64,000 nucleotides of DNA from Tepidicella baoligensis (GCF_013432195.1 NZ_JACCDB010000007.1:1-64000); one strand, 5' to 3'; shown: positions 49,549-59,961, counted from the first letter of the stretch. The notes: generated by a model from the sequence alone, not told the origin. Program-made: numbers and translations.

Positions 49549-50226
49549 TCAGCGAACGGCCGTGGCCAGCCCCATGGCCAGGGCTTCCTGGGGGCCGTAC
49601 ACGTCGGGGCTGCGGCAATTCGCCGCTTCCAGTTTCTGGTACACGGCCAGTGCCGTCGGCGGCGGCAGCATGGCCCGCAAATAGCGCAACAGCGTGAGTT
49701 GCTGGCCTCGGCTCAGTTCGGTTTCGCACACATGGCGGCCGAAATCGGCGTCGGGCGGGATCTGCGAGAAGGCGATGCGCGCCGGCACGGGTTCTGCAGG
49801 CAGCCAGCGCTCGGTACCGGCGGCAAACACCATCATGCAGGGGGTGTTGCAGGTGGCCCCCGGTGCCACCTGGGTGTTGTAACCGCGGTTGCGGATCATG
49901 GAGCCGAGCGTGATCGCATCGCCCAGTACCCCCTGGGTGGCGTCCAGCGCCAGTGTCTTGTGCGTGCATCCGGCCTGCTCGATGGCCTGCAACGGCGCGG
50001 TCATCTGCCGGACGGTGGCCGCCTGGATTTCCCCTTTGAGCTCCAGCAGGCAGGTGGTGCCCTGCGTCTTGACTGTGAGCAGCCCACCCGTGTAACGAAA
50101 CACCTGGGTCGACGGGGTGGTGGGCGCTTCCTGGCGGGCGGGTGGCGGGCTGGCGCAGGCACCCAGCAGAGCCGCGAGGCCGAGGAGCGTGAGGCGAAGA
50201 TGGGCAGGGATGCGCAACGGGTTCAT
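49549..50226 (-). CDS. Lipoprotein with ClpP/crotonase-like core, possibly protease-dead
   Basis: A 225-residue predicted outer-face lipoprotein: the signal peptide ends in lipobox LGAC with C24. The rest resembles periplasmic proteins of the COG3904 type: LKGEIQAATV, LALDATQGVLGDAITLGSMIRNRG, and CNTPCMMVFAAGTERW. In the active relatives I know, the segment between the two cysteines contains a serine; here it reads Thr-Pro, so catalysis is doubtful. It is 10 nt downstream of the HlyD-type gene and ends the secretion operon, suggesting an accessory role in export. Family assignment is tentative. Confidence 0.6.
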   Translation of the reverse strand: MNPLRIPAHLRLTLLGLAALLGACASPPPARQEAPTTPSTQVFRYTGGLLTVKTQGTTCLLELKGEIQAATVRQMTAPLQAIEQAGCTHKTLALDATQGVLGDAITLGSMIRNRGYNTQVAPGATCNTPCMMVFAAGTERWLPAEPVPARIAFSQIPPDADFGRHVCETELSRGQQLTLLRYLRAMLPPPTALAVYQKLEAANCRSPDVYGPQEALAMGLATAVR

Positions 50227-50236
50227 CTTGTTATTG

Positions 50237-51637
50237 TCAACTTTCCGTGAGGGCGGTGGTGAAGCGGCGCAGCAGCGGTTGGGCCAAATAAACCATGAGG
50301 GAGCGTTCCCCGGTCTTGACCATGACCGTCGTCGGCATGCCCGGTTGCAGCCGCAGGCCGCGCAGCTTGTCCGCTTCCTCAGGGCTGACGTGGATGCGCA
50401 AGGCGAAATAGGGATGGCCACTGAGCGGGTCCGTCAGCACGTCGGCCGACACCATGGTTACTTCGCCGGTGATCACGGGGCGCTCTACCCGTGCCGAGTA
50501 GGCGTCGAAGTGCACGTCGGCCGACAGGCCGGGGTGCACCCGGTCGATGTACTGAGGCGCCAGCCTCGCCTCGATGATCAGGTTGTCGTCATCGGGCACG
50601 ATGTCCATGACCCGATCGCCGGGCCTGACCACGCCGCCCACGGTATGCGTCGTCAGGTCCACCACGATACCGTCCACCGGGGCACGCAGCACCAGGCGGT
50701 TGACGGTATCCTGCTGCGCATTCAGGCGTTCACCCAAGGTGGCCACCTCGCGCTGGATCTCGGTGAGCAGGCTTTCCACTTCGCGCCGGTACTCGGTTTC
50801 GCGCTGCGCGCCACGCATCCGGAACTCGGCCAGCCGGGCGTTGATGCCCGCGATATTGGACATGTCTTCACTGAGCTTGCTCTGTACCTCGGCGAGCTGG
50901 CGCTCTAACTCGAGCAGGCTGTTGCGCGAGACAAACCCCTGATTGTGCAAATCCCGAAAGGAGACGAGCTGCTCGTTGAACAGTGCGATCTGGGTTTCCC
51001 GTCCCTGGCGCAATTGGGCCAGGCTGGCGAGCTGCATTTCCAGCCCGCGTACCGATTCGCGGATGATGCGCAGCTCCCCCCACAGCGCCTGGCGCCTGGA
51101 ACGGAACAGGCTTTCTTGGGTGCGGATCAGCGCGGCCACCTCCGGGTCGTTGATGGCGGCGGCCTGCAGTTCAGGAGGGAAGGCAATGGTCGGCGTGTCG
51201 TCGCGCTCCGCTCGCAGTCGTGCCAGCGTGGCGATGGCCGTCAGCCACTGGGTTTGCGTGGCATTCAGGGCCGAGCGGCTTTGTGTCTCGTTGAGCACGA
51301 GCAACGCGTCACCCGCCTTGACGCGTTGGCCCTCACGTACCAGGATCTGCTCCACGATGCCGCCTTGCAGGTGATCGATGGTCTTGCGGCTGCTTTCTAC
51401 CACTACCATGCCGGAGGTTGGGATGCCCTCATCCAGCGGGGCCAGGGTGGCCCAGGCCAGAAAGCCGCCGAAGCCGAGCAGCAGGATCCACAGCCCCCGG
51501 CGCAGGATGCGCTGGTAGTCGGTGTCGGGCAGGACTGGTGTCTCGTGGGGCAGTGGTTCCGCGTCCAGCGTGAGCGAGGTGGCGGGAGCCACGACATGGG
51601 CGCTTTGCAGGGCAGGGGTGGGGGCGTCGGCACTCAT
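50237..51637 (-). CDS. Type I secretion membrane fusion protein (HlyD/PrtE family)
   Basis: A 466-residue periplasmic adaptor linking the ABC exporter to an outer-membrane TolC-type channel. One transmembrane helix (47-66) follows a cytoplasmic N-terminus. The first lipoyl half (GGIVEQILVREGQRVKAGDALLVL) is near 92-115, a long alpha-helical hairpin spans about 120-330, and the second half (LRAPVDGIVVDLTTHTVGGVV) near 330-355. The C-terminal beta domain is typical of HlyD. The start overlaps the ABC gene stop by 4 nt. No outer-membrane TolC gene is in the window. Confidence 0.94.
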   Translation of the reverse strand: MSADAPTPALQSAHVVAPATSLTLDAEPLPHETPVLPDTDYQRILRRGLWILLLGFGGFLAWATLAPLDEGIPTSGMVVVESSRKTIDHLQGGIVEQILVREGQRVKAGDALLVLNETQSRSALNATQTQWLTAIATLARLRAERDDTPTIAFPPELQAAAINDPEVAALIRTQESLFRSRRQALWGELRIIRESVRGLEMQLASLAQLRQGRETQIALFNEQLVSFRDLHNQGFVSRNSLLELERQLAEVQSKLSEDMSNIAGINARLAEFRMRGAQRETEYRREVESLLTEIQREVATLGERLNAQQDTVNRLVLRAPVDGIVVDLTTHTVGGVVRPGDRVMDIVPDDDNLIIEARLAPQYIDRVHPGLSADVHFDAYSARVERPVITGEVTMVSADVLTDPLSGHPYFALRIHVSPEEADKLRGLRLQPGMPTTVMVKTGERSLMVYLAQPLLRRFTTALTES

Positions 51638-53376
51638 GTTTGAGCCTCATTGGGCAACTGCGCGTCCGGTGACGCGGTGGCCATGGCGGGTTTGTGCAGC
51701 GGGCGCAAGGTTTTCATGACGGCATCGCGCGGGCCATAGGCCTGGATGGTGCCGTTGGCGAGCACCAGAATGGCATCGGCTTCGGCCAGCAGGTTCATGC
51801 GGTGGGTGATCACGAAGACCGTGCGCTTTTCTTCTTTCATCACGCGCAGGGCGCCTATCAGTGCCGCGTCGCCGGCTTCGTCCAGGTTGGCGTTGGGCTC
51901 GTCCAGCACCACCAGGGCCGGGTCGCCGTACATGGCGCGCGCCAGGCCGATGCGCTGGCGCTGCCCGCCCGAGAGGGCCATGCCGCCTTCGCCGATGGGG
52001 GTGTCGTAGCCCTGGGGCAGGCGCAGGATCATGTCGTGCACGCCGGCGCGTTGGGCAGCCGCGACGGTGCGGGCTGCATCCGGCGTGCCGAAGCGGGCGA
52101 TGTTTTCCGCCACCGTGCCCTCGAACAATTCCACGTCCTGCGGCAGATAGCCCAGCCAAGGTCCCAGCTCTTCCTTGTTCCATTGCGACACGTCGGCCCC
52201 GTCCAGCCGCACGGTCCCGCTCATGGGCGGCCAGACGCCCACCAGCGCCCGTGCCAGCGTGGACTTGCCCGACGCGCTGGGACCGATGACAGCGACCAGC
52301 ATGCCCGGGGTGGCGCCAAACCGCAGCCCCTTGAGCACCGGCACTCGCCCGCCGGGTGGGCCGGCGACGAGGTTTTCCACGGATACCACGCCCTCGGGAC
52401 GGGGGAGCGCAGTTCGGTGTTCGGGCTCGGGGTGTGCCTGTAGCAGATCGTTCAGTCGGTCATACGCACCCCGAGCCTGAACCAGATTCCGCCATTGGCC
52501 GATCACCCCGTCCACCGGGGCCAGAGCCCGCCCCAGGAGAATGGACGCAGCGATCATGCCGCCTGGCGTCAACTGGTTGTCGATGACCAGTAAGGCACCC
52601 AAGCCCAGCACGCCGGACTGGAAACCCATGCGGGTGAAGCGCGTGACCCCCGAGACGGCAGCTGCCCGATCGCTGGCTTGTGCCTGCAGAGCCAGCATGC
52701 GTTGCTGGCGCCGTTGCCACCCCTGGCGCAGCGTGCCGAGCATTCCAAGTGCAGCAACCACTTCGGCATTGCGCAGGCTGCCCTGGGCGTACTGAGTGGC
52801 CCGCTGGGCTTCCCGACTGGCTTCCTGCAACGGATTGGCGGTCAGCTTTTCGTTCAGGTACGCCAGCGCCAGCAGCACACAGGCCGCCACCAGACCCAAG
52901 GCTCCCAGCCAGGGGTGCAGCAGGAAGATCACCAGCAGGTACAGCGGTGTCCAGGGAGCATCGAAAAAAGCGAAAAGCCCTCGGCCGGTCAGGAACTGAC
53001 GGATATGCGTCAAATCCCCGAGCGATTGGGCGGCACTCGCGTTGCGCCCATGGAGGGTGCGTCCGAACGCGGCTTCGAACACGCGCGAACCGAGCCGTAT
53101 GTCCATGGCGGCACTGCCGCGCACCACCGCCTGACCGCGTACCCATTCCAGCAGGGCTTCCAGGGCCAGCAAGCCGAGCATGATGACCGTGAGCATGAGC
53201 AACGTGGTGGTGTTGCGGCTGGCCAGCACCCGGTCGTAAATCTGCAGCATGTACACCGCTGGTGTGAGCATGAGCAGGTTGATCACGAAGCTGAAGGCAG
53301 CGACCGTGATGAACAACGACCGGAAGGCCGCCAGATGTTCATTCAGTCCCTGGGCTGTCTGTGGTGGCTTGACCAT
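51634..53376 (-). CDS. Type I secretion ABC transporter, permease/ATPase (PrtD/HlyB family)
   Basis: A 580-residue fused exporter. The membrane domain (about 20-310) has six helices. The nucleotide-binding domain has Walker A GPSASGKST (365-373), ABC signature LSGGQ (468-472) and Walker B VVLDEP (489-494). There is no N-terminal C39 peptidase, so its cargo keeps its own termini and should carry a C-terminal signal. The gene upstream encodes such a protein. The start MVKPPQTAQG avoids a 15-residue extension that would reach into the terminator region. Confidence 0.94.
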   Translation of the reverse strand: MVKPPQTAQGLNEHLAAFRSLFITVAAFSFVINLLMLTPAVYMLQIYDRVLASRNTTTLLMLTVIMLGLLALEALLEWVRGQAVVRGSAAMDIRLGSRVFEAAFGRTLHGRNASAAQSLGDLTHIRQFLTGRGLFAFFDAPWTPLYLLVIFLLHPWLGALGLVAACVLLALAYLNEKLTANPLQEASREAQRATQYAQGSLRNAEVVAALGMLGTLRQGWQRRQQRMLALQAQASDRAAAVSGVTRFTRMGFQSGVLGLGALLVIDNQLTPGGMIAASILLGRALAPVDGVIGQWRNLVQARGAYDRLNDLLQAHPEPEHRTALPRPEGVVSVENLVAGPPGGRVPVLKGLRFGATPGMLVAVIGPSASGKSTLARALVGVWPPMSGTVRLDGADVSQWNKEELGPWLGYLPQDVELFEGTVAENIARFGTPDAARTVAAAQRAGVHDMILRLPQGYDTPIGEGGMALSGGQRQRIGLARAMYGDPALVVLDEPNANLDEAGDAALIGALRVMKEEKRTVFVITHRMNLLAEADAILVLANGTIQAYGPRDAVMKTLRPLHKPAMATASPDAQLPNEAQT

Positions 53377-53425
53377 GACCCGACTGTATTCGATCGTTCG
53401 GCTTGGTGTGATGAAGGCCAAGCGT

Positions 53426-53452
53426 AAAAAAGCCCCCTGCGGGGCAGGGGGC
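53426..53452 (-). terminator. Terminator between the collagen-like gene and its exporter
   Basis: On the minus strand the stem GCCCCCTGC / GCAGGGGGC (53444-53452 with 53432-53440), with a CCC loop, is followed by six T. It lies 22 nt after the substrate gene and 50 nt before the exporter gene, so most substrate transcripts should end here and exporter expression should come from partial readthrough. Confidence 0.9.
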
Positions 53453-53473
53453 GTGACAGCATGAATCGGTGAC

Positions 53474-55309
<1,836 letters not shown>

Positions 55310-55366
55310 TTCTCGAACTCCTGTGGTTGTCGAAGGCGCTCCGCCCCCTGTGGTGTGGTTAAGTGA

Positions 55367-55690
55367 TCACTCGGCAGGCTCCAGCCGCGACGTCACGAGC
55401 TGCACGGCGATTCCCTTGCGGTTGCCATTGGGCTGCACGCGTACGACCTGGCCGCGCGCCACCAGCTTCAACGGCCCGACGGACGTTTCCAGGTGGATTT
55501 CGAAGCTCACCTCGCTGTCCAGGGGGGAGTTGCCATCCAGCTCCAACAGCACGCCTGTGGCGCTGATGTTTTTCGTCCAACCTTCGCGGCCGTCTGCCAG
55601 TCGAGCGGGGAGCTCGACGGTTTCGCGGATGCTGCTGCGGTTGTCTGAAAACATGGTCGCCAGTATGACCAGCAGGCGGATGTTCTCCAT
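55367..55690 (-). CDS. PilZ domain protein
   Basis: A small protein (107 residues from the ATG at 55690; 95 from the ATG at 55654) consisting of one PilZ domain. Both c-di-GMP-binding motifs are intact: RSSIR (RxxxR, residues 18-22) and NISATG (NxSxxG, 41-46). The rest of the barrel, VSFEIHLE and VARGQVVRVQ, follows. No ribosome site decides between the two starts; the shorter one (MFSDNRSS) is typical of PilZ-only proteins. It is 57 bp upstream of the collagen-like gene on the same strand, so it may control that gene or its export. Confidence 0.85.
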   Translation of the reverse strand: MENIRLLVILATMFSDNRSSIRETVELPARLADGREGWTKNISATGVLLELDGNSPLDSEVSFEIHLETSVGPLKLVARGQVVRVQPNGNRKGIAVQLVTSRLEPAE

Positions 55691-55753
55691 GGGCCCTGTC
55701 TGTGGTTTTCCTGTGGTTCGGCTCCCAGAAAAAGATAGGGTTGGATAGGAGGT

Positions 55754-55782
55754 TTGTCCTGGTACAGAGGTACTGCTATGAT
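55754..55782 (+). promoter_or_regulatory. Promoter of the NarL-type regulator gene
   Basis: TTGTCC (55754-55759), a 17-nt spacer and TATGAT (55777-55782): a good sigma-70 match. The predicted transcript start is near 55789. A direct repeat ATGATCG (55780-55786 and 55793-55799) overlaps the -10 and the start site and could be an operator. Confidence 0.65.
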
Positions 55783-55813
55783 GATCGAAAAGAATGATCG
55801 TCCCAAATAATCC

Positions 55814-56515
55814 ATGGAGGGTGGCTTGGCCGCTGAAGGAAAAGAAACCTGGCCTGCGCGTGTGATGCTGGTGGCCTTGCCGCTGACGGCGTGGGGGCTG
55901 GAGCGCCTGTTGTTGGCGGACCTGGAGCAGGTGTTGTGCATCGGTGCGGTGCCTTCGGTGGCGGCTGCCCTGCCGGCGCTCGACCGGCTGCAGCCCGACG
56001 TGATCGTGGTGGACCTGGACGGGGAGGACGACCCTGACGTTCTGGTTTCTCTCCACGCGCACACGGCGGCTCGGTTGTTGGCCTTGACCAGTTCCCGCCG
56101 TGAGGCGGTACACGATGCGGCGGTGCTGGCCGGTGCCCGGGGGGTGGTGCTGAAGGCCGATGACCCGGACAGCCTCTTGAAGGCGATTGCCAAAGTCCAC
56201 CGCGGAGAGCTTTGGATAGACCGCCAGGCCACCGGACGCATCTTCATGGAACTGGCCCGGCAGAAGCATGCCGCGGTGAAGAATCCTGAGCGGGACCGCC
56301 TCGAGCTGCTCACCCCGCGCGAGATGCAGATGGTGGTGGCGATTGCCACCGATGCCGCCGCCCCGGGCAAGGTGCTGGCCCAGCGGCTGCACATCAGCGA
56401 AAACACCCTGCGCAACCACCTCACGTCGATCTACAGCAAGCTCGGGGTGAGCAACCGCATGGAGCTCTACGCGCTCGCGCACCGCCATGGCATGGTGTCT
56501 GGCCAGCCTGCGTGA
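55814..56515 (+). CDS. NarL/LuxR-family regulator with atypical receiver
   Basis: A 233-residue DNA-binding protein. Receiver domain about 15-130: phosphoacceptor D67 (VVDLDG) and K114 are in place, but the acidic pair that normally follows the first strand is replaced (VALPLT), so magnesium binding and phosphorylation are doubtful. C-terminal LuxR helix-turn-helix about 165-230 (LTPREMQMV, ISENTLRNHL, LGVSNRMELYA). It is divergent from the PilZ and secretion genes. The ATG at 55814 lacks a ribosome site; a TTG at 55826 has GGAGGG just upstream and may be the true start. No histidine kinase is adjacent. Confidence 0.85.
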   Translation: MEGGLAAEGKETWPARVMLVALPLTAWGLERLLLADLEQVLCIGAVPSVAAALPALDRLQPDVIVVDLDGEDDPDVLVSLHAHTAARLLALTSSRREAVHDAAVLAGARGVVLKADDPDSLLKAIAKVHRGELWIDRQATGRIFMELARQKHAAVKNPERDRLELLTPREMQMVVAIATDAAAPGKVLAQRLHISENTLRNHLTSIYSKLGVSNRMELYALAHRHGMVSGQPA

Positions 56516-56599
56516 GGGCGGTCACCGAATCGGCATGCCGATCGGGTACAGTGGCGACGATTGCATACTTTCCTATGGGCGCAATGCCCACGACGACCA

Positions 56600-57703
56600 A
56601 TGGCCAAAGGCATGATTCTGGCCGCGGGACAGGGCACCCGCGTGCGACCGCTTACCAAAGACCTGCCCAAACCGATGGTGCCCATCCTGGGCAAGCCGGT
56701 GATGGAATACCTGATCGAGCATCTGGCGCGGCACGGCATCACCCAGATCATGGTGAACGTGGCCTACAACCACCGCAAAATCGAGGAGTATTTTCGTGAT
56801 GGGCGTCGCTGGGGGGTGGAGATCGGCTATTCCTACGAAGGCGTGTACGACCATGGCGACATCCTGCCGCGTCCCCTGGGTTCGGCCGGTGGCATGCGCC
56901 ACATTCAGGACAACAGCGGCTTTTTCGACGACACCACGATGGTCCTCTGCGGCGATGCGCTGATCGACTTGGACATTGGCGCAGCGCTGGAGGAACACCG
57001 GGCCAAGGGCGCGCTGGCGAGTGTGGTCACGCTGGACGTGCCGCGCGACCAGGTGAGCAACTACGGCATCGTGGTGGCCGACGAGCAGGGCAAGGTACGC
57101 TCGTTCCAGGAAAAACCCAGTCCCGAAGCGGCGCGGTCCACGCTGGCCAGCACAGGCATCTATATTTTCGAGCCGTCGGCCCTGGACCTCATTCCTTCCG
57201 GGCAGGTGTTCGACATCGGCAGCCAGCTCTTTCCCCTGCTGGTGGAGAAGGATCTGCCTTTCTATGCCCAGAGTCGCCCGTTTCACTGGATCGACATCGG
57301 CCGGGTAAGCGATTACTGGTCGGTTCTGCAACGGGTGCTCAAGGGCGAAATCGACCAGATGCGCATGCCGGGCACCGAGGTCAGGCCCGGGGTGTGGGTG
57401 GGGCTGAACACCCGGGTGGATTGGAATACGGTGCACATTCAGGGCCCGGTGTATCTGGGCTCCAGTGTGCGGCTGGAGCCGGGGTCTGCCATCATCGGGC
57501 CGGCATGGATCGGACACGGCTGCCACGTACGGGCCGGCTCCCGGGTGGAGCGCAGTGTGCTGTTCGAGTACACCCGCATCGGGGCGGGCATGCTTTTCCA
57601 GGACATGATCGTCTCGCCCAGTTATTGCGTGGATCGCCTGGGCAACGCCACCTACGTGGGCGACGACCGATTTCCGCTGCGCTGGGGCGACGCCCGGGCC
57701 TGA
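56600..57703 (+). CDS. NDP-sugar nucleotidyltransferase (mannose-1-phosphate guanylyltransferase-like)
   Basis: A 367-residue enzyme. The Rossmann-type nucleotidyltransferase domain (about 1-235) starts MILAAGQGTRVRPLTKDLPKPMVPI, in outline the GXGTRLxPLTxxxPKPM signature, with the metal site in LCGDALIDLD. A left-handed beta-helix domain follows (about 255-367), as in GDP-mannose or glucose-1-phosphate enzymes. It likely makes a sugar nucleotide for a polysaccharide; the exact sugar cannot be told. It is 84 bp downstream of the regulator gene and might be cotranscribed with it. Confidence 0.85.
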   Translation: MAKGMILAAGQGTRVRPLTKDLPKPMVPILGKPVMEYLIEHLARHGITQIMVNVAYNHRKIEEYFRDGRRWGVEIGYSYEGVYDHGDILPRPLGSAGGMRHIQDNSGFFDDTTMVLCGDALIDLDIGAALEEHRAKGALASVVTLDVPRDQVSNYGIVVADEQGKVRSFQEKPSPEAARSTLASTGIYIFEPSALDLIPSGQVFDIGSQLFPLLVEKDLPFYAQSRPFHWIDIGRVSDYWSVLQRVLKGEIDQMRMPGTEVRPGVWVGLNTRVDWNTVHIQGPVYLGSSVRLEPGSAIIGPAWIGHGCHVRAGSRVERSVLFEYTRIGAGMLFQDMIVSPSYCVDRLGNATYVGDDRFPLRWGDARA

Positions 57704-57756
57704 TCGACAGGGCCTGCCGCCGGTTTTGACTTTTCCGGAGCGGAAGGCCACAATGA

Positions 57757-57776
57757 ACATCATTTTTCAATGATGT
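57757..57776. promoter_or_regulatory. Inverted repeat before the metallo-beta-lactamase-fold gene
   Basis: ACATCAT and ATGATGT (57757-57763 with 57770-57776) form a perfect 7-bp inverted repeat with a 6-nt spacer that ends 4 nt before the ATG at 57781. It occupies the place of the ribosome site, so it could be an operator or an RNA hairpin that limits translation. Confidence 0.5.
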
Positions 57777-57780
57777 ACGA

Positions 57781-58848
57781 ATGTTTGGACTGAGAAATTC
57801 CACATCCGCCTCGCCGAGGTCGCCGTCGCTCAAGGGCTGGAGTCGGCGTCGCTGGCTCATGGCCGCCACGGGCACGGCTGTCGTGGCAGGTGGCTTGGCG
57901 GCCATGCCCGAGGTGCGGCTGTTTGCCCAGCAGGTGCAGGATTTCATCGAGGGCCCGCCGGTGCCGGACATCCAGCCGCAGCGCCTGTCCGAGCATGTGT
58001 GGATGATCTACGCCAAGGACGGTTTCCCCACCCCGGAAAACCAGGGCATGATGGCCAATGTGGTGTTCGTGGTCACGGATGCCGGGGTGGTGGTGCTGGA
58101 CAGCGGCGGCTCGCTGCAGATCGGCGAGATGGCGATCCGCATGATTCGCCAGGTCACGCCGCAGCCGGTGGTGGCCGTCTTCAACAGCCACTACCACGGC
58201 GATCACTGGCTGGGCAACCACGCTTTCGCGAACGTTTATGGGTCGGATCTGCCCATCTACTCGCTGGCGCACAACATCGAGCAAATCCAAGGGGTACAAG
58301 GCAACCTGTGGCGCAGCCTCATGGAACGCTGGACCAACCAGGCCACGCTGGGCACGAAAGTGGTGGCTCCGAACCGGGAGGTGGAACACGGGCAGAGCTT
58401 CCGATTCGGCAACGTGACGCTGAACATGCACCATTACGGCACGGCCCACACGCCGTCGGACCTGAGTGTGGAGGTGCTGCCCGACCGCGTGACCTATGTG
58501 GGCGACGTGGCCATGGATAACCGCATCGCCAACATGGACGATGGCTCCTACGTGGGCACCTTCAAGTATTACGAGGCACTCACCCAGGCCGCGGGTGATC
58601 AGCTCTGGTTGCCGGGCCACGGCCGCCCGAGCCGCACACTGCTGAAAGACTATGGCGAATTCATGGCCGGCATCTACGAGCCCGCCCTCAAGGCCGTGGA
58701 GGACGGCCACGGCGTGGAGGTGGCACGCGCCAACGTGCTGAAGGACCCGCGCGTCGCCAAGCGCGCGCCCACCATGCTGGGTTTTGAGAGCAATATCGGC
58801 AAGTACGTGAGTCTGGCCTATCTGGAAGCGGAAAAGGTCGCGTTCTGA
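57781..58848 (+). CDS. Tat-exported metallo-beta-lactamase-fold hydrolase
   Basis: A 355-residue predicted periplasmic protein. SRRRWLM (21-27) followed by a hydrophobic stretch is a twin-arginine signal, consistent with export of a folded metalloenzyme. The metal motif HYHGDH (137-142), the later GTAHTPSD histidine, the GDVAMD aspartate and the GHGRPS histidine complete the zinc site. The overall pattern resembles SoxH or quinoprotein-associated hydrolases, but no such genes are near. It abuts the end of the converging tungstate regulator gene with no gap. Confidence 0.88.
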   Translation: MFGLRNSTSASPRSPSLKGWSRRRWLMAATGTAVVAGGLAAMPEVRLFAQQVQDFIEGPPVPDIQPQRLSEHVWMIYAKDGFPTPENQGMMANVVFVVTDAGVVVLDSGGSLQIGEMAIRMIRQVTPQPVVAVFNSHYHGDHWLGNHAFANVYGSDLPIYSLAHNIEQIQGVQGNLWRSLMERWTNQATLGTKVVAPNREVEHGQSFRFGNVTLNMHHYGTAHTPSDLSVEVLPDRVTYVGDVAMDNRIANMDDGSYVGTFKYYEALTQAAGDQLWLPGHGRPSRTLLKDYGEFMAGIYEPALKAVEDGHGVEVARANVLKDPRVAKRAPTMLGFESNIGKYVSLAYLEAEKVAF

Positions 58849-59961
58849 TCAGCTCGCTGCTGCTGTTGCACGCCGGCGCTCAAAAGTCCACCAGGGCAGC
58901 ACTGCACGCATCGCACGCACTTGGCCACTCGCTTCGGGGGTATAGCCCGGCAGTTTGGCGAGCTGGCTCTGCCAGGCCGCACGGGCCAGCACCTGCCGCA
59001 AGGCCAGCACGGCAGGTTGGTCGATGGCCGACTTCAGGCAGGCCAGGTGGTAGCTTTCGGTGACCAGCGGCAGGAAGTCCAGTCCATGTGCCCTTGCTGC
59101 GGCTTCGGTGCCCAGCCCGGCATCGGCATGGCCGCTGGCCACGGCCAGGGCAACCGCGCTGTGCGAAGGCTCGCAGCGGTCGTAGCCGTGGATTTGTGCT
59201 GGCCGCAGCCCTTGCTCAGCCAGCAACTCGTCCAGCAGCACCCGGGTGCCCGCACCGGGGGCGCGGTTGACGAAGCGCAGCTTCCAGGCAGCGAGCCGTT
59301 TCAGACCGTCGATGCGCCTCGGGTTGCCCGGGGCCAGCATCAGGCCTTGGGTGCGCCGGGCGAAGCCGATCAGCTTGTGCAAGCCCGGCTGCAGCAGGGG
59401 TTGGTAGGTGCGCGCGGTGAGGCTGCCGGGGGCCGGGCGCTCGCGGGTGTGAAACCCCGCCAGAACACAGCGCCCTTCATTGAGGGCACGGATCGCGTCC
59501 ACGCTGCCGCAGAAGCGGATGTCCAGGTGCAGCCTTGCGTGGGCCGAGGCGTAGGTCTGCAGGAGGGGTAGCGCGTCGTCGTGGCTGGCGTGCAGGCTGA
59601 GCACGTGGGCCTCGGGGTCGAAGGCCAGGGCCAGCGTGCGTTCCAGTTCGGCACGCAAGGTTTCGATCTGTGGTGCCAGGCGTGCCTGCGCCAGCTGCTC
59701 GGTCCACAACAGCTTGTCGGCGAAGGGGGTGAGCCGGGCGGCCTGTCCCCGCTCCCACACGATGAGCGGCTGACCCAGCGTCGCCTCCCAGTTTTTGAGT
59801 TCCCCCCAGACGTGCCGGTAGGACAGCCCCAGCTCCCGCGCCGCGGCGGAAATGGAGCCCCGGGTCCGTACCGCCAGCAGCAAGGCGATGAGGTCGTTGT
59901 GGATCCGGGCCTCGGCCGGACGTTCAGACTGCAGGCGGTAGCTCAGGTGGATCTTGCGCAT
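58849..59961 (-). CDS. Tungstate/molybdate-type regulator: winged HTH plus substrate-binding domain
   Basis: A 370-residue transcription factor. A ModE/LysR-like winged helix (about residues 17-85, SISAAARELGLSYRHVWGELKNWE) is fused to a PBP-like ligand-binding domain (about 120-345, containing NRAPGAGTRVLLDELL and GHADAGLGTEAAARAHGLDF). The effector-binding half resembles molybdate/tungstate-sensing proteins instead of the TOBE domains of ModE. It is divergent from tupB, the usual arrangement for a local regulator. Start MRKIHLSYRLQ at 59961; upstream extensions overlap the control region. Confidence 0.85.
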   Translation of the reverse strand: MRKIHLSYRLQSERPAEARIHNDLIALLLAVRTRGSISAAARELGLSYRHVWGELKNWEATLGQPLIVWERGQAARLTPFADKLLWTEQLAQARLAPQIETLRAELERTLALAFDPEAHVLSLHASHDDALPLLQTYASAHARLHLDIRFCGSVDAIRALNEGRCVLAGFHTRERPAPGSLTARTYQPLLQPGLHKLIGFARRTQGLMLAPGNPRRIDGLKRLAAWKLRFVNRAPGAGTRVLLDELLAEQGLRPAQIHGYDRCEPSHSAVALAVASGHADAGLGTEAAARAHGLDFLPLVTESYHLACLKSAIDQPAVLALRQVLARAAWQSQLAKLPGYTPEASGQVRAMRAVLPWWTFERRRATAAAS

